64,000 nucleotides of DNA from Dysgonomonas sp. Marseille-P4361 (GCF_900343125.1 NZ_OPYL01000002.1:1-64000); one strand, 5' to 3'; counted from the first letter of the stretch, positions 1 through 8,806 are shown. Made by a program: numbers and translations. Notes: generated by a model not told the origin, from the sequence alone.

Positions 1-323
1 AGCTACTGGTAAAAGCATTGTGTTTAAAATCAGCTATTAACTGATCAATATTATTCATCTCTTTTCGTCGATGCTCATTAAGTATTTTTTTCAGGTATAA
101 AATCTTATTCTTTAATATAGCATTGAGCTGATATAGGTAGTTTTTTCTTTCCAAGGAGAAGTTTCTCAAAACTATGCGTGAATTTTCATCATCCCATTCT
201 TCCTGCATTAATTTTAGTCCGGTGGCAACCTGACGCGTCTGACGTTTATGATAAATTCGGAGACTGAGAAAACCTTCTTCTTTGTTTTTTTTTTGATGGT
301 CGGAATACTATACGGATACTCAT
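1..323 (-). pseudogene. Tyrosine recombinase (integrase) N-terminus, partial at window edge and frameshifted
   Basis: Read from the minus strand, bases 284 to 1 stay open and encode the arm-type DNA-binding start of a Bacteroidota tyrosine recombinase. The recognisable stretch is EGFLSLRIYHKRQ, then a conserved-looking GLKLMQEEWDDEN, then a basic helical segment that runs off the window. The catalytic domain is not in view. The natural start is ATG at 323, which begins MSIRIVFRPSKK, but a run of ten A (plus-strand T at 285-294) puts it one base out of frame with the rest. With nine A the two parts join into a typical integrase N-terminus. The downstream frame has a TAG at 308-310 and no ATG before the conserved part. 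Either the gene is broken, the transcript slips on the A run, or the base count is a sequencing error. The family call is fairly secure; function is uncertain. Confidence 0.75.
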
Positions 324-779
324 AGGTATGTTTTTTAGGTTAAAAAATAAGAGACAAAAATAGGACAAAAAAACGATGCTCTCTTAATATAAAAGAGACT
401 TATGGATTGATCCACTTATCCTAAAATAATGTCTGTGTAGTAGTTGCAACTTTTAGAAGAATTTAGAATTCTATTTGAATGATAAGTTAAATGTTAGGAT
501 AATTTTGTAATTATTTGGTTTATATGTGTTTGATGAATGAGTAGATTTTGTATTTTAACAGTTAGATATGTTTGTTCACTATATAATACTTAACATCTTC
601 TTTATTTGTAGTTTTCTTTTTTATAGACTAAAGTTTGCAGTATATTATCATATTCAAATATATGCGTCTGTTTTGAGATATAGGTGTAAAGACGATATAT
701 ACAGGGTGTTGAGATGGTTGGTTTTTAGTTAATATCCTGTAAGTAGGGGTTCCTAGTATGCGAAAGCATTTTGTTTTTG
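324..779. other. Non-coding stretch between integrase fragment and tRNA-Arg
   Basis: No credible gene lies here on either strand. The stretch is AT-rich. A TATTTTTG box (minus strand, 355-362) sits a suitable distance before the ATG at 323 and may be the integrase promoter -7 element, but no matching -33 box is visible. The part next to the tRNA would hold the attachment junction of an integrated element. Its core cannot be identified without the other end. Confidence 0.5.
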
Positions 780-851
780 TGACCCCGGCGGGAATCGAAC
801 CCACAGCTAAGGAACCGGAATCCTTCATTTTATCCATTAAACTACGGGGCC
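780..851 (-). tRNA. tRNA-Arg (anticodon CCG)
   Basis: The minus strand folds as a 72-nt cloverleaf. The acceptor stem is GGCCCCG with CGGGGTC (one G-U pair) and discriminator A. The anticodon stem is AAGGA/TCCTT with loop TTCCGGT, giving anticodon CCG. The T arm carries GTTCGATTC. The 3' CCA is not encoded (CACA follows). A TACTTTTG box at 863-870 (minus strand) is a plausible -7 element. The 3' end faces the integrase fragment, the usual layout for an element inserted at a tRNA gene. Confidence 0.95.
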
Positions 852-887
852 ATAAAACTTCACAAAAGTATAAAAATATTCTTAGCT

Positions 888-918
888 TTTGCCATTTCGT
901 CTCTAAAACCTATCTTTG
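888..918 (+). promoter_or_regulatory. Bacteroidota-type promoter for the aspartyl protease gene
   Basis: TTTG at 888-891, a 19-base spacer, then TATCTTTG at 911-918. This matches the TTTG / TAnnTTTG consensus exactly and is followed by ATG at 943. Confidence 0.65.
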
Positions 919-942
919 GCATCAGATGTAGCGCTATATACT

Positions 943-2042
943 ATGAAAAACTCAAACATGATCTATTATAAACTTCTTCTGACAAAAAGAATATTAACGT
1001 TGCTGATATACTTTATTCCTATCCTTATTGCAGCCCAAGAGCAAGATAACGAAGGGAGAGGGGATGAAAAGCAAGAAGAAAAGTCTATTTTACTACAAGG
1101 GGGAGCTGCATATGACAACTATTATACGGTCGTACCCTACGATGATGAGAATGGCTTCCCTGTTATTACGGTAGAAATACAAGAAAAAGAATACCGCTTT
1201 ATCTTCGATACGGGAGCACCAACTTGTGTAAGAGAGAGTCTTGCAGAGCTATTAAATTTAGATTTTCTTGAAAGAAGTACAATGAAAGATGCGGAAAGGA
1301 AGGTTGATAGTTCTAAGATCTTCCTTATAGACGAAATCACAATAGGAGGTATTCTCTTCAAAGGCATTCCATGTTGTACAATAAAAGACGATGTTCATTT
1401 TATAAAATGTTTAGGAATAGATGGTATTATAGGTAGTAATCAAATGAGAGAGTCTATTGTCCGCTTCTCTTCAAAAGAAAAAACAATAACTATTACTGAT
1501 CAGGAAGACAAGTTGGACTTGCAGTCAAAGCTGGAATTAGGAAGTGAACTATTTCTGGATCCTATTCAGAATTCACCTTATGTATGGCTAGGAATTGAAG
1601 ATAATGAAAAAGCACAAATTCAAGCCATGTTTGATAGTGGTATGAGTAGTGGTGTCTTTGATATAGCATTGAGGCACTTAGTTGAGTTTGAAGAATATGA
1701 TGTTTTTTCTGACACCATCAAGCAAAGTGTCGGTAGTTTAGGCTATGGTTTTCATGGAAAATTTGAGGATACTACATTATACCGATTTAGAGTTTCACGT
1801 CTGTGGCTAAATAATAAAGATGTTTTGACAAATTGATAATTGGAGCCGTTTGGGATCAATCTTTATCGGACAAAGTAAGTGTTGGTGATAAAATATTATC
1901 TATAAATGACTTTAATCTTGAGGAACTGGATGAGTGCCAGCTTTTATTTTTCAAACTTACTTCAATAACAAAAGAAACCAATATCTTCAAGCTAAAAGAC
2001 AAAGACGGGAATATCAAAGAAGTTGAGATAAAAGAAGAATAA
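943..2042 (+). pseudogene. Retropepsin-like aspartyl protease with C-terminal PDZ, split by deletion and frameshift
   Basis: An exported or membrane-anchored aspartyl protease of the kind common in Bacteroidota. From ATG 943 (placed by the promoter; an upstream TTG at 916 is less likely) there is a hydrophobic signal segment. The first catalytic motif is FIFDTGAPT (Asp about residue 89) and the second half-domain motif is MFDSGMSSG (Asp about residue 231). This frame ends at TGA 1834-1836. The next frame, from about 1833 to 2042, continues as a PDZ-like domain (GAVWDQSL, VGDKILSIND). Family members usually carry some 50-60 more residues between the second protease motif and the PDZ, so I infer an internal deletion that also shifted the frame. 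The protease half may still fold, but the full protein is not encoded. No neighbour suggests a substrate. Confidence 0.65.
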
Positions 2043-2051
2043 GAAAGTTAT

Positions 2052-3872
2052 CTACCTGCTTCCCAGATCCAGATACATCATCTGGAAAATAGCCTTAGCT
2101 TCTTTCTCCAGTTCGGGGCTGCCTTCCTGATGGATAATGCTTTGTCTATCGTTGTCGTAGGTCACAGTATCTATGCTGTCGGTCATTGAGAAACCATTTA
2201 CATACGAGTAATAGGCAAATTTACGACCTTCGGGGTTGAGCATATCTTTGCTAAACTTAAAGTCGTCATGATTAACCTTTAGTTGAGACAACAACGTTGC
2301 TGCCAGATCGTTCTGCGAACCATATTCACTGATCACCGTAGAATCGTTTACTGCGCCACCTGCCCAAATCATAGGTATGCGGAAGCGTTCAGCATCACTG
2401 TTGTTCAGCCCCTGCGGGTAAGACTGGATGGCATGATCGGCTATAAATATCAGCAGTGTATTATCCCACATCGGAGTCGTTCTCAATCGTTCTACAAAAT
2501 GACCTATATTCTGATCTACATAATGCACACTGTTGAGGTAAGGTTCACCGAAGGTAGTTACCGGCACGTCGAAAGGTTCGTGACTGCTTAGTGTTAGCAC
2601 TGTCTTGAAGAAGGGTTGCTCTTGTCTTGTGGTAGTCAGATCATCATAAACCCGATCGAAAAGAAATTTGTCTGGAGTACCCCATTTAGTCATTCGTTCG
2701 CTCAACGGAAAATCTTTGTCAGAAACCACATGACTGATACCACAAGCCCCAACAAAGTACGAACGCATATTGGCAAAGTCGGCATCTCCTCCATAGTAGA
2801 ACGAAAGATTATTGTAGCCAACATCTTTTAGCGTTTTGGTGATTGTCGGTAGGTTCTCCGTTTTTCTTGGATATTTCATAATGGCAACCGTAGGGTGTGC
2901 CGGATACCCACTCATAATGGAGACCAATCCTCTGTCGGTGCGGAAGCTGTTAGCATAAAAGTTGGTGAATGTAATCCCTTCTTTTGCCAGTTTGCACAGA
3001 TTAGGAGCAATGACCGAATCATTCGCTACTTTCTCCGAAAAGCTTTCGAGGATGAATAATATAATATTTGGTTTGTCGGTTTTCAACAAACGGGGAATAC
3101 TGTCAGAATAAGGTTGTCGGTTGATCTCAGCAAACAGTTTCTCGGCTTCATCTTTGTCGAAGAACTGGTATTGCGAAGCAAAGTTGTCAGACTTAAAGAA
3201 AGAGTACATCAGATTGAACTGCGGATTGATGGCAGCATGATTCAAAAACATGCGATCGCTGAAATAAACCTTACCTACATTCATTGTCGACACACTCACC
3301 CCTCCTCTGATAGGGAGGAACAAAGCGGCGGTCAATAAGGTGAGAACGATTGCTGTTGCACCAATCTTTTTAGGAACAGTAAGTTCCATTACTTGCTTGC
3401 GTATAAGGTATATGTAACCCGTTATAGCAAGTGCAGCGTAGACGATTGTTGCCACTATGCCGCCTATCATTTGCCATGCCGTAGCACTTGCAAAGGTTTC
3501 TTTCGGCTTTTGCAAGTAAAGGAACACGCTGGAGTCGAAGTGGAAGCCCCAAAACGGATAGACAACAATATCAACCACTCCTATAATGGCTATAATGGTC
3601 AGAAATAGCATAAAATATACATTGTATATACGGCAGATAACACCTCTTCTTACCCAAACGGATGCGATAAGAATCAGTGCCGGCAAGGCTGTAAGGTAAG
3701 CACTTATCGATAAGTCGAGTGGTAATCCGTGATACAATACGTCGAACACATCCTTAATGGTCAAATTTCCGTCGATAGAAGCATGAATAAGGGTAAAGGC
3801 TGTCTTCTGAACCAAGAATATCAGTACGAAATAGAAAAATATGCTAAAAAAAAGGAGTAGACGTTGTTTCAT
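2052..3872 (-). CDS. LtaS-like membrane sulfatase-fold enzyme (phosphoglycerol/phosphoethanolamine transferase family)
   Basis: A 606-residue inner-membrane protein with five N-terminal membrane segments (about 4-22, 50-73, 81-105, 135-157, 170-188) and a large periplasmic alkaline-phosphatase-superfamily domain from residue 265. Motifs follow the LtaS pattern: Glu276 in ILFILESF, the candidate nucleophile Thr312 in NSFRTDRG, and the metal ligands Asp479-His480 in IADHAI. Family members move phosphoglycerol or phosphoethanolamine from lipids to envelope glycans. In a Gram-negative host teichoic acid is not expected, so lipid A or another glycan is the likelier acceptor (inference). A TATCTTTG box on the minus strand at 3912-3919 is a possible -7 element. 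It stands alone, divergent from exbD. Confidence 0.8.
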   Translation of the reverse strand: MKQRLLLFFSIFFYFVLIFLVQKTAFTLIHASIDGNLTIKDVFDVLYHGLPLDLSISAYLTALPALILIASVWVRRGVICRIYNVYFMLFLTIIAIIGVVDIVVYPFWGFHFDSSVFLYLQKPKETFASATAWQMIGGIVATIVYAALAITGYIYLIRKQVMELTVPKKIGATAIVLTLLTAALFLPIRGGVSVSTMNVGKVYFSDRMFLNHAAINPQFNLMYSFFKSDNFASQYQFFDKDEAEKLFAEINRQPYSDSIPRLLKTDKPNIILFILESFSEKVANDSVIAPNLCKLAKEGITFTNFYANSFRTDRGLVSIMSGYPAHPTVAIMKYPRKTENLPTITKTLKDVGYNNLSFYYGGDADFANMRSYFVGACGISHVVSDKDFPLSERMTKWGTPDKFLFDRVYDDLTTTRQEQPFFKTVLTLSSHEPFDVPVTTFGEPYLNSVHYVDQNIGHFVERLRTTPMWDNTLLIFIADHAIQSYPQGLNNSDAERFRIPMIWAGGAVNDSTVISEYGSQNDLAATLLSQLKVNHDDFKFSKDMLNPEGRKFAYYSYVNGFSMTDSIDTVTYDNDRQSIIHQEGSPELEKEAKAIFQMMYLDLGSR

Positions 3873-4018
3873 TTTTTATAGGAATAATAGAGAAAAAGCT
3901 CAATTGTAGAACAAAGATAGGGCTTTATGTAAAAAAGTAAATCTATTTTATGGAATTTCAACATACTTCTTCTCTATAAGGTAAAAGATGAAGTTTAACA
4001 TTTTTAAAATTTAATAGT

Positions 4019-4645
4019 ATGGCTAACATAAATGTAAACAACAGGGGAAACGAGAAGAAAGGGAAACCAAAAAAACAATTGTTAAGGGTTGACTTCACTC
4101 CGATGGTAGATATGAATATGTTGCTGATCACATTCTTTATGTTCTGTACAACATTGAGCATGCCACAGATAATGAAACTGGCGATGCCAACGGATGAGGG
4201 TGAACAAAAGGTGCCGCAATCCGGATCAGCCACCGTTATTCTAGGAGAAGACGACAAAATATATTTTTATGATGGTATGCCAAATTATGAAGATTATACA
4301 TCGCTGAAGGTAATGAACCAGCAAGAGTTGCGTAAAGCATTGATGGACAGAAACGCTTACATCATGTCGAAACTGAAAGACCTGAGACAAGTGTATGCAA
4401 ATAAGGAGATCTCGAAAGAAGAATATAATTTGCAAGTAAAAGAGATCAAGAAATCGAAAGAAGGATTTAATATTCTGATCAAGCCGACAAAAGCTTCCAG
4501 CTATCGTAACTTAGTAGATGCTCTAGACGAAATGCATATTTGCGGCATCGATAAATACTCGATTGTAGACTTGGAAGAAGCTGACGAATTCTTGATGGAA
4601 AACCTGAAAACAGAAGGAAAACTGACTGCAATGGCAGAAAAATGA
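4019..4645 (+). CDS. exbD: ExbD/TolR-family biopolymer transport protein (orphan)
   Basis: 208 residues with a short basic cytoplasmic N-terminus, one membrane helix (about 32-50) and a long periplasmic part. The motif DFTPMVDMNMLLITFF carries Asp31 at the place of the proton-relay aspartate of ExbD/TolR. ExbD normally works with the polytopic ExbB, and with TonB for outer-membrane uptake or TolQ/TolA for envelope integrity. No exbB, tolQ or tonB gene is adjacent, which is unusual. The periplasmic domain has an inserted Lys/Glu-rich helical stretch (about residues 95-150), as in the longer Bacteroidota ExbD proteins. A terminator follows at 4773. Confidence 0.85.
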   Translation: MANINVNNRGNEKKGKPKKQLLRVDFTPMVDMNMLLITFFMFCTTLSMPQIMKLAMPTDEGEQKVPQSGSATVILGEDDKIYFYDGMPNYEDYTSLKVMNQQELRKALMDRNAYIMSKLKDLRQVYANKEISKEEYNLQVKEIKKSKEGFNILIKPTKASSYRNLVDALDEMHICGIDKYSIVDLEEADEFLMENLKTEGKLTAMAEK

Positions 4646-4772
4646 TAGCTTAATATTTTGATATATAGATATTTTTGCTTAATATTGATAACGATACAAC
4701 ACTTTAACGAATATATAACAAGGGTCCGAGACCTAAATAAACGTTTTATTGTTATACAGTTTGTCGAAAAAA

Positions 4773-4806
4773 GGCAGAGCACTTCTCGGAGCTCTGCCTC
4801 TTTTTG
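4773..4806 (+). terminator. Rho-independent terminator after exbD
   Basis: Perfect 8-bp stem GGCAGAGC (4773-4780) with GCTCTGCC (4791-4798), a 10-base loop, then TCTTTTTG. Confidence 0.85.
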
Positions 4807-4845
4807 TATATCTTTATACCTATTGTTAACCCAAACTGTATTATT

Positions 4846-6066
4846 ATGAAAAAAGCTTTTTTTCTCATCTGTCTTACTATTACATTCATTCTATTCTTTT
4901 CTTGTACTCACAAAATAGAGCCTGAATCAGCAGATTCGGTTTTACTCGAAGTCGTGTTGAAAGGTAAAAATTATGACGACCTGACTCTCGGAATAAAGGA
5001 CTTCGGTCTTCCTCAGGGAATGAATAGAGTATTTTATGTGAAAGGAAAGAAGCAAAATAAAAATCATTGGGTTTTTGAGATACCTGATTCTGTGAATAAT
5101 AGAGCTCTTAGTTTTAAGCTTTTACCCATACCTTTAGATGAAAAAACGAAAACGACATCAGAAATAACCTTTAGAGCTATTGTTGGAGGAGATACATTGT
5201 CGACAGAAAGTTTTATATATGATAAGAACATGAGTCTGATAGAAGCTACTTTTATAAGGCAAAGTGAATATGAACTTCCAATAGGTATTATAGATAATGA
5301 ATCAGGTAGCGAAGAAGTCACTATTCAGTCAGACGAGTTCTTTGTAGATTTGAAAAACTATCCTCAAACAGAGCTGGAGGCAGCAATGCATCACATCGAT
5401 TTTGGAATCTACCACAATAAAGAACTAAATAAAGATAAGTATGAAAAAGATTTAGCTAGGGTCTTAAATTTGGCTAGTAAATATTCTTATTCTAAATACT
5501 TATTAGCCCAATTAGCTTATTACAATGTAAGCTATGGAGATAAAGATGATCTTAATAGAATATATAGAACGTTTACCAACACACAAGATGAAGAAGTGAG
5601 TTTTTATAATAATATTCTAAAAAAATATTTGGAATTCAATCCTCAAAGTTTTTCATTCGAAAATGTAGAACTAGAAAATTCGCTTACGGGAAAGAAAGAG
5701 AAAATAATAGCAAATCCAGATAAATATAATTTAATTGTGTTTTCTGCATCTTGGTGTAAATGGTGTCATAAAGCTATTCCTCTATTGAAAGAAATATATG
5801 AGAAAAAACGTGAAGAAATAGATTTGATTTACATCACTATAGATGAAGAAAAATATATGGATTACTGGAGAAAGTTATTGGAAAAAGAAAGTATTCCTTG
5901 GCGAAGTCTTTCTTTGCTCTACGATGAACATGGCATTGCAAAGAATTATGGCTTATATGGAATACCTTATATGATGCTTATTAGTCCCGATGGTGAAGGG
6001 CAAATATTTAATGTATATACAGAAGAAGATAAGAAGGAATTATACAAATTATTGGAAGCTAAATAA
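4846..6066 (+). CDS. Thioredoxin-fold (TlpA-like) lipoprotein
   Basis: 406 residues from ATG 4846; an upstream in-frame ATG at 4804 lies in the terminator and is rejected. The N-terminus is a lipoprotein signal ending FILFFSC (Cys20). A DUF4369-like beta-rich region and a helical middle follow. The C-terminal thioredoxin fold has the redox motif Cys304-Lys-Trp-Cys307 and a cis-proline region GIPYMML. Such proteins act in the periplasm or at the outer-membrane inner leaflet as thiol-disulfide reductases; the substrate is unknown. It is a paralogue of the gene at 24315-25427, with the same layout and a shared IPWRS segment after the active site. It appears to be transcribed alone. Confidence 0.8.
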   Translation: MKKAFFLICLTITFILFFSCTHKIEPESADSVLLEVVLKGKNYDDLTLGIKDFGLPQGMNRVFYVKGKKQNKNHWVFEIPDSVNNRALSFKLLPIPLDEKTKTTSEITFRAIVGGDTLSTESFIYDKNMSLIEATFIRQSEYELPIGIIDNESGSEEVTIQSDEFFVDLKNYPQTELEAAMHHIDFGIYHNKELNKDKYEKDLARVLNLASKYSYSKYLLAQLAYYNVSYGDKDDLNRIYRTFTNTQDEEVSFYNNILKKYLEFNPQSFSFENVELENSLTGKKEKIIANPDKYNLIVFSASWCKWCHKAIPLLKEIYEKKREEIDLIYITIDEEKYMDYWRKLLEKESIPWRSLSLLYDEHGIAKNYGLYGIPYMMLISPDGEGQIFNVYTEEDKKELYKLLEAK

Positions 6067-6075
6067 AAGATTTAC

Positions 6076-6744
6076 CTATTTTGCTTCTTCCCCAAACACT
6101 TCTTCAAACAGTAGCTTTGTCTCTTGTTTTACCTGTTCCATGTCCGGAGCATAGCCTAGCTCTTTCTCCATCGAGGTAACACCCTTGTCTACAAAGCCGC
6201 AAGGATTGATCAGTGAAAAGTAGTTGAGGTCGGTATTCACGTTGAGGGCAAAGCCGTGCATCGTTACAAACCGGCTGCTGCGTACACCGATAGCTGCAAT
6301 CTTTCGGGTACGTCCGGGCATTGTGGTATCTATCCATACACCGGCAGCACCTTCCAAGCGTTCGGCTGTGATGCCGTATTTGGCTACCAATCGGATAATA
6401 ATTTCTTCTATGTTGTGAATGTATTGGCGAAGACCTATGTTGAACGATTCGAGGTCGAAGATAGGGTAGCCTACCAACTGCCCCGGACCGTGATAAGTAA
6501 CATCACCGCCGCGATCGATCTGAAAAAGAGAGACTCCACGCTGATTCAAGAAACTCTCCTGATAAAGCAGGTTTTCGGTCTTTCCGTGTTTGCCGATAGT
6601 GATCACATGCGGATGTTCGCAAAAGAGCAGGTAGTTTTCCGTCTGCTCCTTATTTGCTTTCTGAGCCAAGGATTTATCAAAAAGTTCTTCCTGATGACTC
6701 CACGCCTTTCCGTATTCTATGGTATGTAAATCTTGGTATATCAT
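6076..6744 (-). CDS. lipB: Lipoyl(octanoyl) transferase LipB
   Basis: 222 residues, the usual size. LipB moves octanoyl from acyl carrier protein to a lysine of lipoate-dependent enzymes (pyruvate or 2-oxoglutarate dehydrogenase, glycine cleavage H protein) as the first step of lipoate synthesis in the cytoplasm. The signature RGGDVTYHGPGQLVGYP starts at Arg78. The catalytic lysine is Lys148 (in RKIAAIGVR) and the acyl-accepting Cys is Cys182 (in NPCGF). The gene is last in a tight minus-strand run DUF4286-ruvC-lipB with gaps of 4 and 6 bases, so it is probably co-transcribed. No lipA is in the window. Confidence 0.96.
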   Translation of the reverse strand: MIYQDLHTIEYGKAWSHQEELFDKSLAQKANKEQTENYLLFCEHPHVITIGKHGKTENLLYQESFLNQRGVSLFQIDRGGDVTYHGPGQLVGYPIFDLESFNIGLRQYIHNIEEIIIRLVAKYGITAERLEGAAGVWIDTTMPGRTRKIAAIGVRSSRFVTMHGFALNVNTDLNYFSLINPCGFVDKGVTSMEKELGYAPDMEQVKQETKLLFEEVFGEEAK

Positions 6745-6750
6745 AAGGTA

Positions 6751-7314
6751 TTATTTGCTTACTTTTCCCGGATTCTTGTTGATATAGTCTTTCCAGCTTG
6801 TGAACTTCTTTTCGTTGGCAGGATTGTTGGTCTGGAAGTAGTGGCAAACAGCCGCAGCTAGTCCGTCGGTAGCATCCATCTGTTTCGGCATGCTCTCATT
6901 CGGAATTTTCAGATAGTTCTGAAGCATATAAGCAACCTGTTCTTTTGCTGCACGTCCGTTTCCGGTGATCGACATTTTTATTTTCAGCGGGGCATATTCG
7001 AATATGGGAATATCGCGCGACAGGGCGGCAGCCATAGCCACTCCTTGTGCCCGTCCCAGTTTCAACATACTCTGCACGTTCTTGCCAAAGAAAGGAGCTT
7101 CGATAGCCAGTTCGTCGGGCAGAAATTCATCTATCAGCGTGATGATGCGTTCGAAGATGCGGCGAAGTTTGAGGTAATGGTCATCGTCCTTGTTGAGTAC
7201 GAGAACACCCATCGCCATCAGTTCGGGTTTGTTGTTTACCACGCGCAACACTCCGTAACCCATCACTTGCGTTCCGGGGTCGATACCCAATATTATTCGT
7301 TCTTTTTGTAACAT
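6751..7314 (-). CDS. ruvC: Holliday junction resolvase RuvC
   Basis: 187 residues. RuvC is the endonuclease that cuts Holliday junctions symmetrically during recombination and repair, working with RuvAB. The RNase H-like fold is evident: Asp12 in [13 protein letters not shown], Glu72 in [10 protein letters not shown], and Asp147/Asp150 with His158 in [14 protein letters not shown] give the metal-binding active site. It lies 4 bases after the DUF4286 gene and 6 before lipB in one likely operon. ruvA and ruvB are not in the window. Confidence 0.96.
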   Translation of the reverse strand: MLQKERIILGIDPGTQVMGYGVLRVVNNKPELMAMGVLVLNKDDDHYLKLRRIFERIITLIDEFLPDELAIEAPFFGKNVQSMLKLGRAQGVAMAAALSRDIPIFEYAPLKIKMSITGNGRAAKEQVAYMLQNYLKIPNESMPKQMDATDGLAAAVCHYFQTNNPANEKKFTSWKDYINKNPGKVSK

Positions 7315-7318
7315 CGGT

Positions 7319-7627
7319 TTAGAGGTCTATTTCTTCCAGCAGGGTAACAAACCCCATTGCCTTGTTGCCAAATCGTTCGACCAGTTTCTCTTGCAGTTCT
7401 TGCCCTTGTGTCGAAAACCAGTGATTCAGCGTATCTACATTTTTCACCTTAAACTGTAGCGAGTAACTGCTTCCGCTTTCTTCGTGCTGAGCGTGTATGC
7501 GACAAAAGCGAGGTTCGTGCAAAAAGCCGCTACCGGCAGCCGTGCTTATGTAAGTCTCTTTCATAAAGCGGATGTAATCGTCTAGTACATCATCTTCTAC
7601 ATGAAAGGTGGTATTGAATATAATCAT
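7319..7627 (-). CDS. DUF4286 family protein
   Basis: 102 residues from ATG 7627; the longer reading to 7672 adds residues atypical for the family and overlaps the promoter. It begins [13 protein letters not shown], typical of this small cytosolic ferredoxin-like-fold family in Bacteroidota, and contains paired aromatic and hydrophobic strands ([10 protein letters not shown]). No function is established. The family is often found directly upstream of ruvC in Bacteroidales (from memory), as here, so a link by operon only is plausible. Confidence 0.85.
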   Translation of the reverse strand: MIIFNTTFHVEDDVLDDYIRFMKETYISTAAGSGFLHEPRFCRIHAQHEESGSSYSLQFKVKNVDTLNHWFSTQGQELQEKLVERFGNKAMGFVTLLEEIDL

Positions 7628-7650
7628 TATGCATATCTTTATTGGAAAAA

Positions 7651-7683
7651 CAAAAATACGAAAAGTTTGCAACAGTCGGTCAA
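7651..7683 (-). promoter_or_regulatory. Putative promoter of the DUF4286-ruvC-lipB operon
   Basis: On the minus strand, TTG (7681-7683), a 22-base spacer, then TATTTTTG (7651-7658). The ATG lies 24 bases beyond. The spacer is slightly long for the consensus. Confidence 0.45.
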
Positions 7684-7780
7684 TATCCGATTGAGTTAAC
7701 GGTTGTTTGGTAATTCATTTATGGAAAAAACGCTCTAAAAACCTCTATTATAATAAAAGACTGAAACCTCTCTCGTTGCT

Positions 7781-8806
7781 ATGAAAAATATGTACATAAC
7801 CTTTCTTTTCCTTTTTTCTTTTGTTGCAATACCCTGTACGGGGCAAGAGAAGGAAGTTTCTTTCGTGAATTATGAAGTCATGCCTTCGTATATTGGAGGA
7901 ACAGAGGCAATGTATCAGTTTATTCAGGATCGCTTCTATTTTCCTGAAGATGCACTGGAAAAAGGAATTTTTGGAAGGGTTACACTCCGCTTTGTGGTCA
8001 GTAAGACGGGAGATATAGAAGATGTAAGAGTTTTTAGAGGTATTCATCCCAATTGCGACAGTGTGAGTATAGGTATAGTAAGTTCGATGCCTAAATGGGA
8101 ACCCGGTTATCAGATCAGTCAAGGGAAAAAATATTATGTACCCATAAATTACATTTTGCCTATCATCTTTTCCGAATTCAAGAAAATTGATGGAGATACG
8201 ATCTATTGGAAAACCGATTTAAACTCCAATTTTATAGGTGGCAATAAATCTGTTGCTCAATATATAGAAGATGCAGTGGGTAGAAATGTCCTCGATGGAG
8301 AAGGGCTGGTGCGATTCATTGTTGCCAAAGACGGCACAGTACGTGATGCCATTGTGGTGAAAGAAACACGACCTTTTCACCAAAAAGAAGAGCTTTTAAA
8401 AACTATTAATTCCATGACAACATGGCAACCAGCTATTCGTGATGGTAAGCCTGTCGATTCCTTTGTGGTCTTACCTCTGTCGTTCGAGAAAAAAGAATTT
8501 ATGTATCTGATTGATCTTCCAATGCCAACATTTCCCGGAGGCGAAGAGGCTATGTATAAGTTTGTCTATGAAAATTTTTCTTTTTCGGGCGAACAACCAT
8601 TTGAGGGAGAGCGAAAAATTGTTGTGAAATTTACGGTTGACAAAGAAGGAAAAGTGAAAAATCCTCACTTGGTAAAGAGCTCAAACTCCGCTTTTGATAA
8701 CGAAGTGCTGCGCGTAGTATCTCTCATGCCCGATTGGATACCGGGAAGTTTGGATGGGAAGAATGTCGACTCTGAATTTTCGTTACCTATAAGGATTCGC
8801 TTTTAG
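7781..8806 (+). CDS. Exported protein with three tandem TonB C-terminal-like domains
   Basis: 341 residues with a signal peptide (MKNMYITFLFLFSFVAIPCTGQ) and nothing else but three successive domains resembling the C-terminal domain of TonB energy transducers, about residues 27-125, 130-230 and 240-341. Each has the pattern of an approach segment (PSYIGGTEAMYQF, PTFPGGEEAMYKF), a beta strand with FVVSKTGDIEDV, FIVAKDGTVRDA or FTVDKEGKVKNP, and a closing MPxWxPG or TTWQPA turn. There is no N-terminal membrane anchor and no proline-rich spacer, so it is not a classical TonB. It may bind TonB-dependent receptors or cell-wall components in the periplasm (inference). It appears monocistronic. Confidence 0.75.
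   Translation: MKNMYITFLFLFSFVAIPCTGQEKEVSFVNYEVMPSYIGGTEAMYQFIQDRFYFPEDALEKGIFGRVTLRFVVSKTGDIEDVRVFRGIHPNCDSVSIGIVSSMPKWEPGYQISQGKKYYVPINYILPIIFSEFKKIDGDTIYWKTDLNSNFIGGNKSVAQYIEDAVGRNVLDGEGLVRFIVAKDGTVRDAIVVKETRPFHQKEELLKTINSMTTWQPAIRDGKPVDSFVVLPLSFEKKEFMYLIDLPMPTFPGGEEAMYKFVYENFSFSGEQPFEGERKIVVKFTVDKEGKVKNPHLVKSSNSAFDNEVLRVVSLMPDWIPGSLDGKNVDSEFSLPIRIRF

Noticed and set aside
628-837. 69-codon open frame on the minus strand
   Set aside because: It covers the tRNA-Arg gene and reads through its arms; it is a chance frame.
1833-2042. Separate small PDZ protein starting at TTG 1833
   Set aside because: No signal, no promoter and direct overlap with the preceding protease; it is the detached end of that gene.
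2052-3872. True lipoteichoic acid synthase
   Set aside because: The LtaS motif set is present, but all other signs are of a Gram-negative host; another phosphoglycerol or phosphoethanolamine target is more likely.
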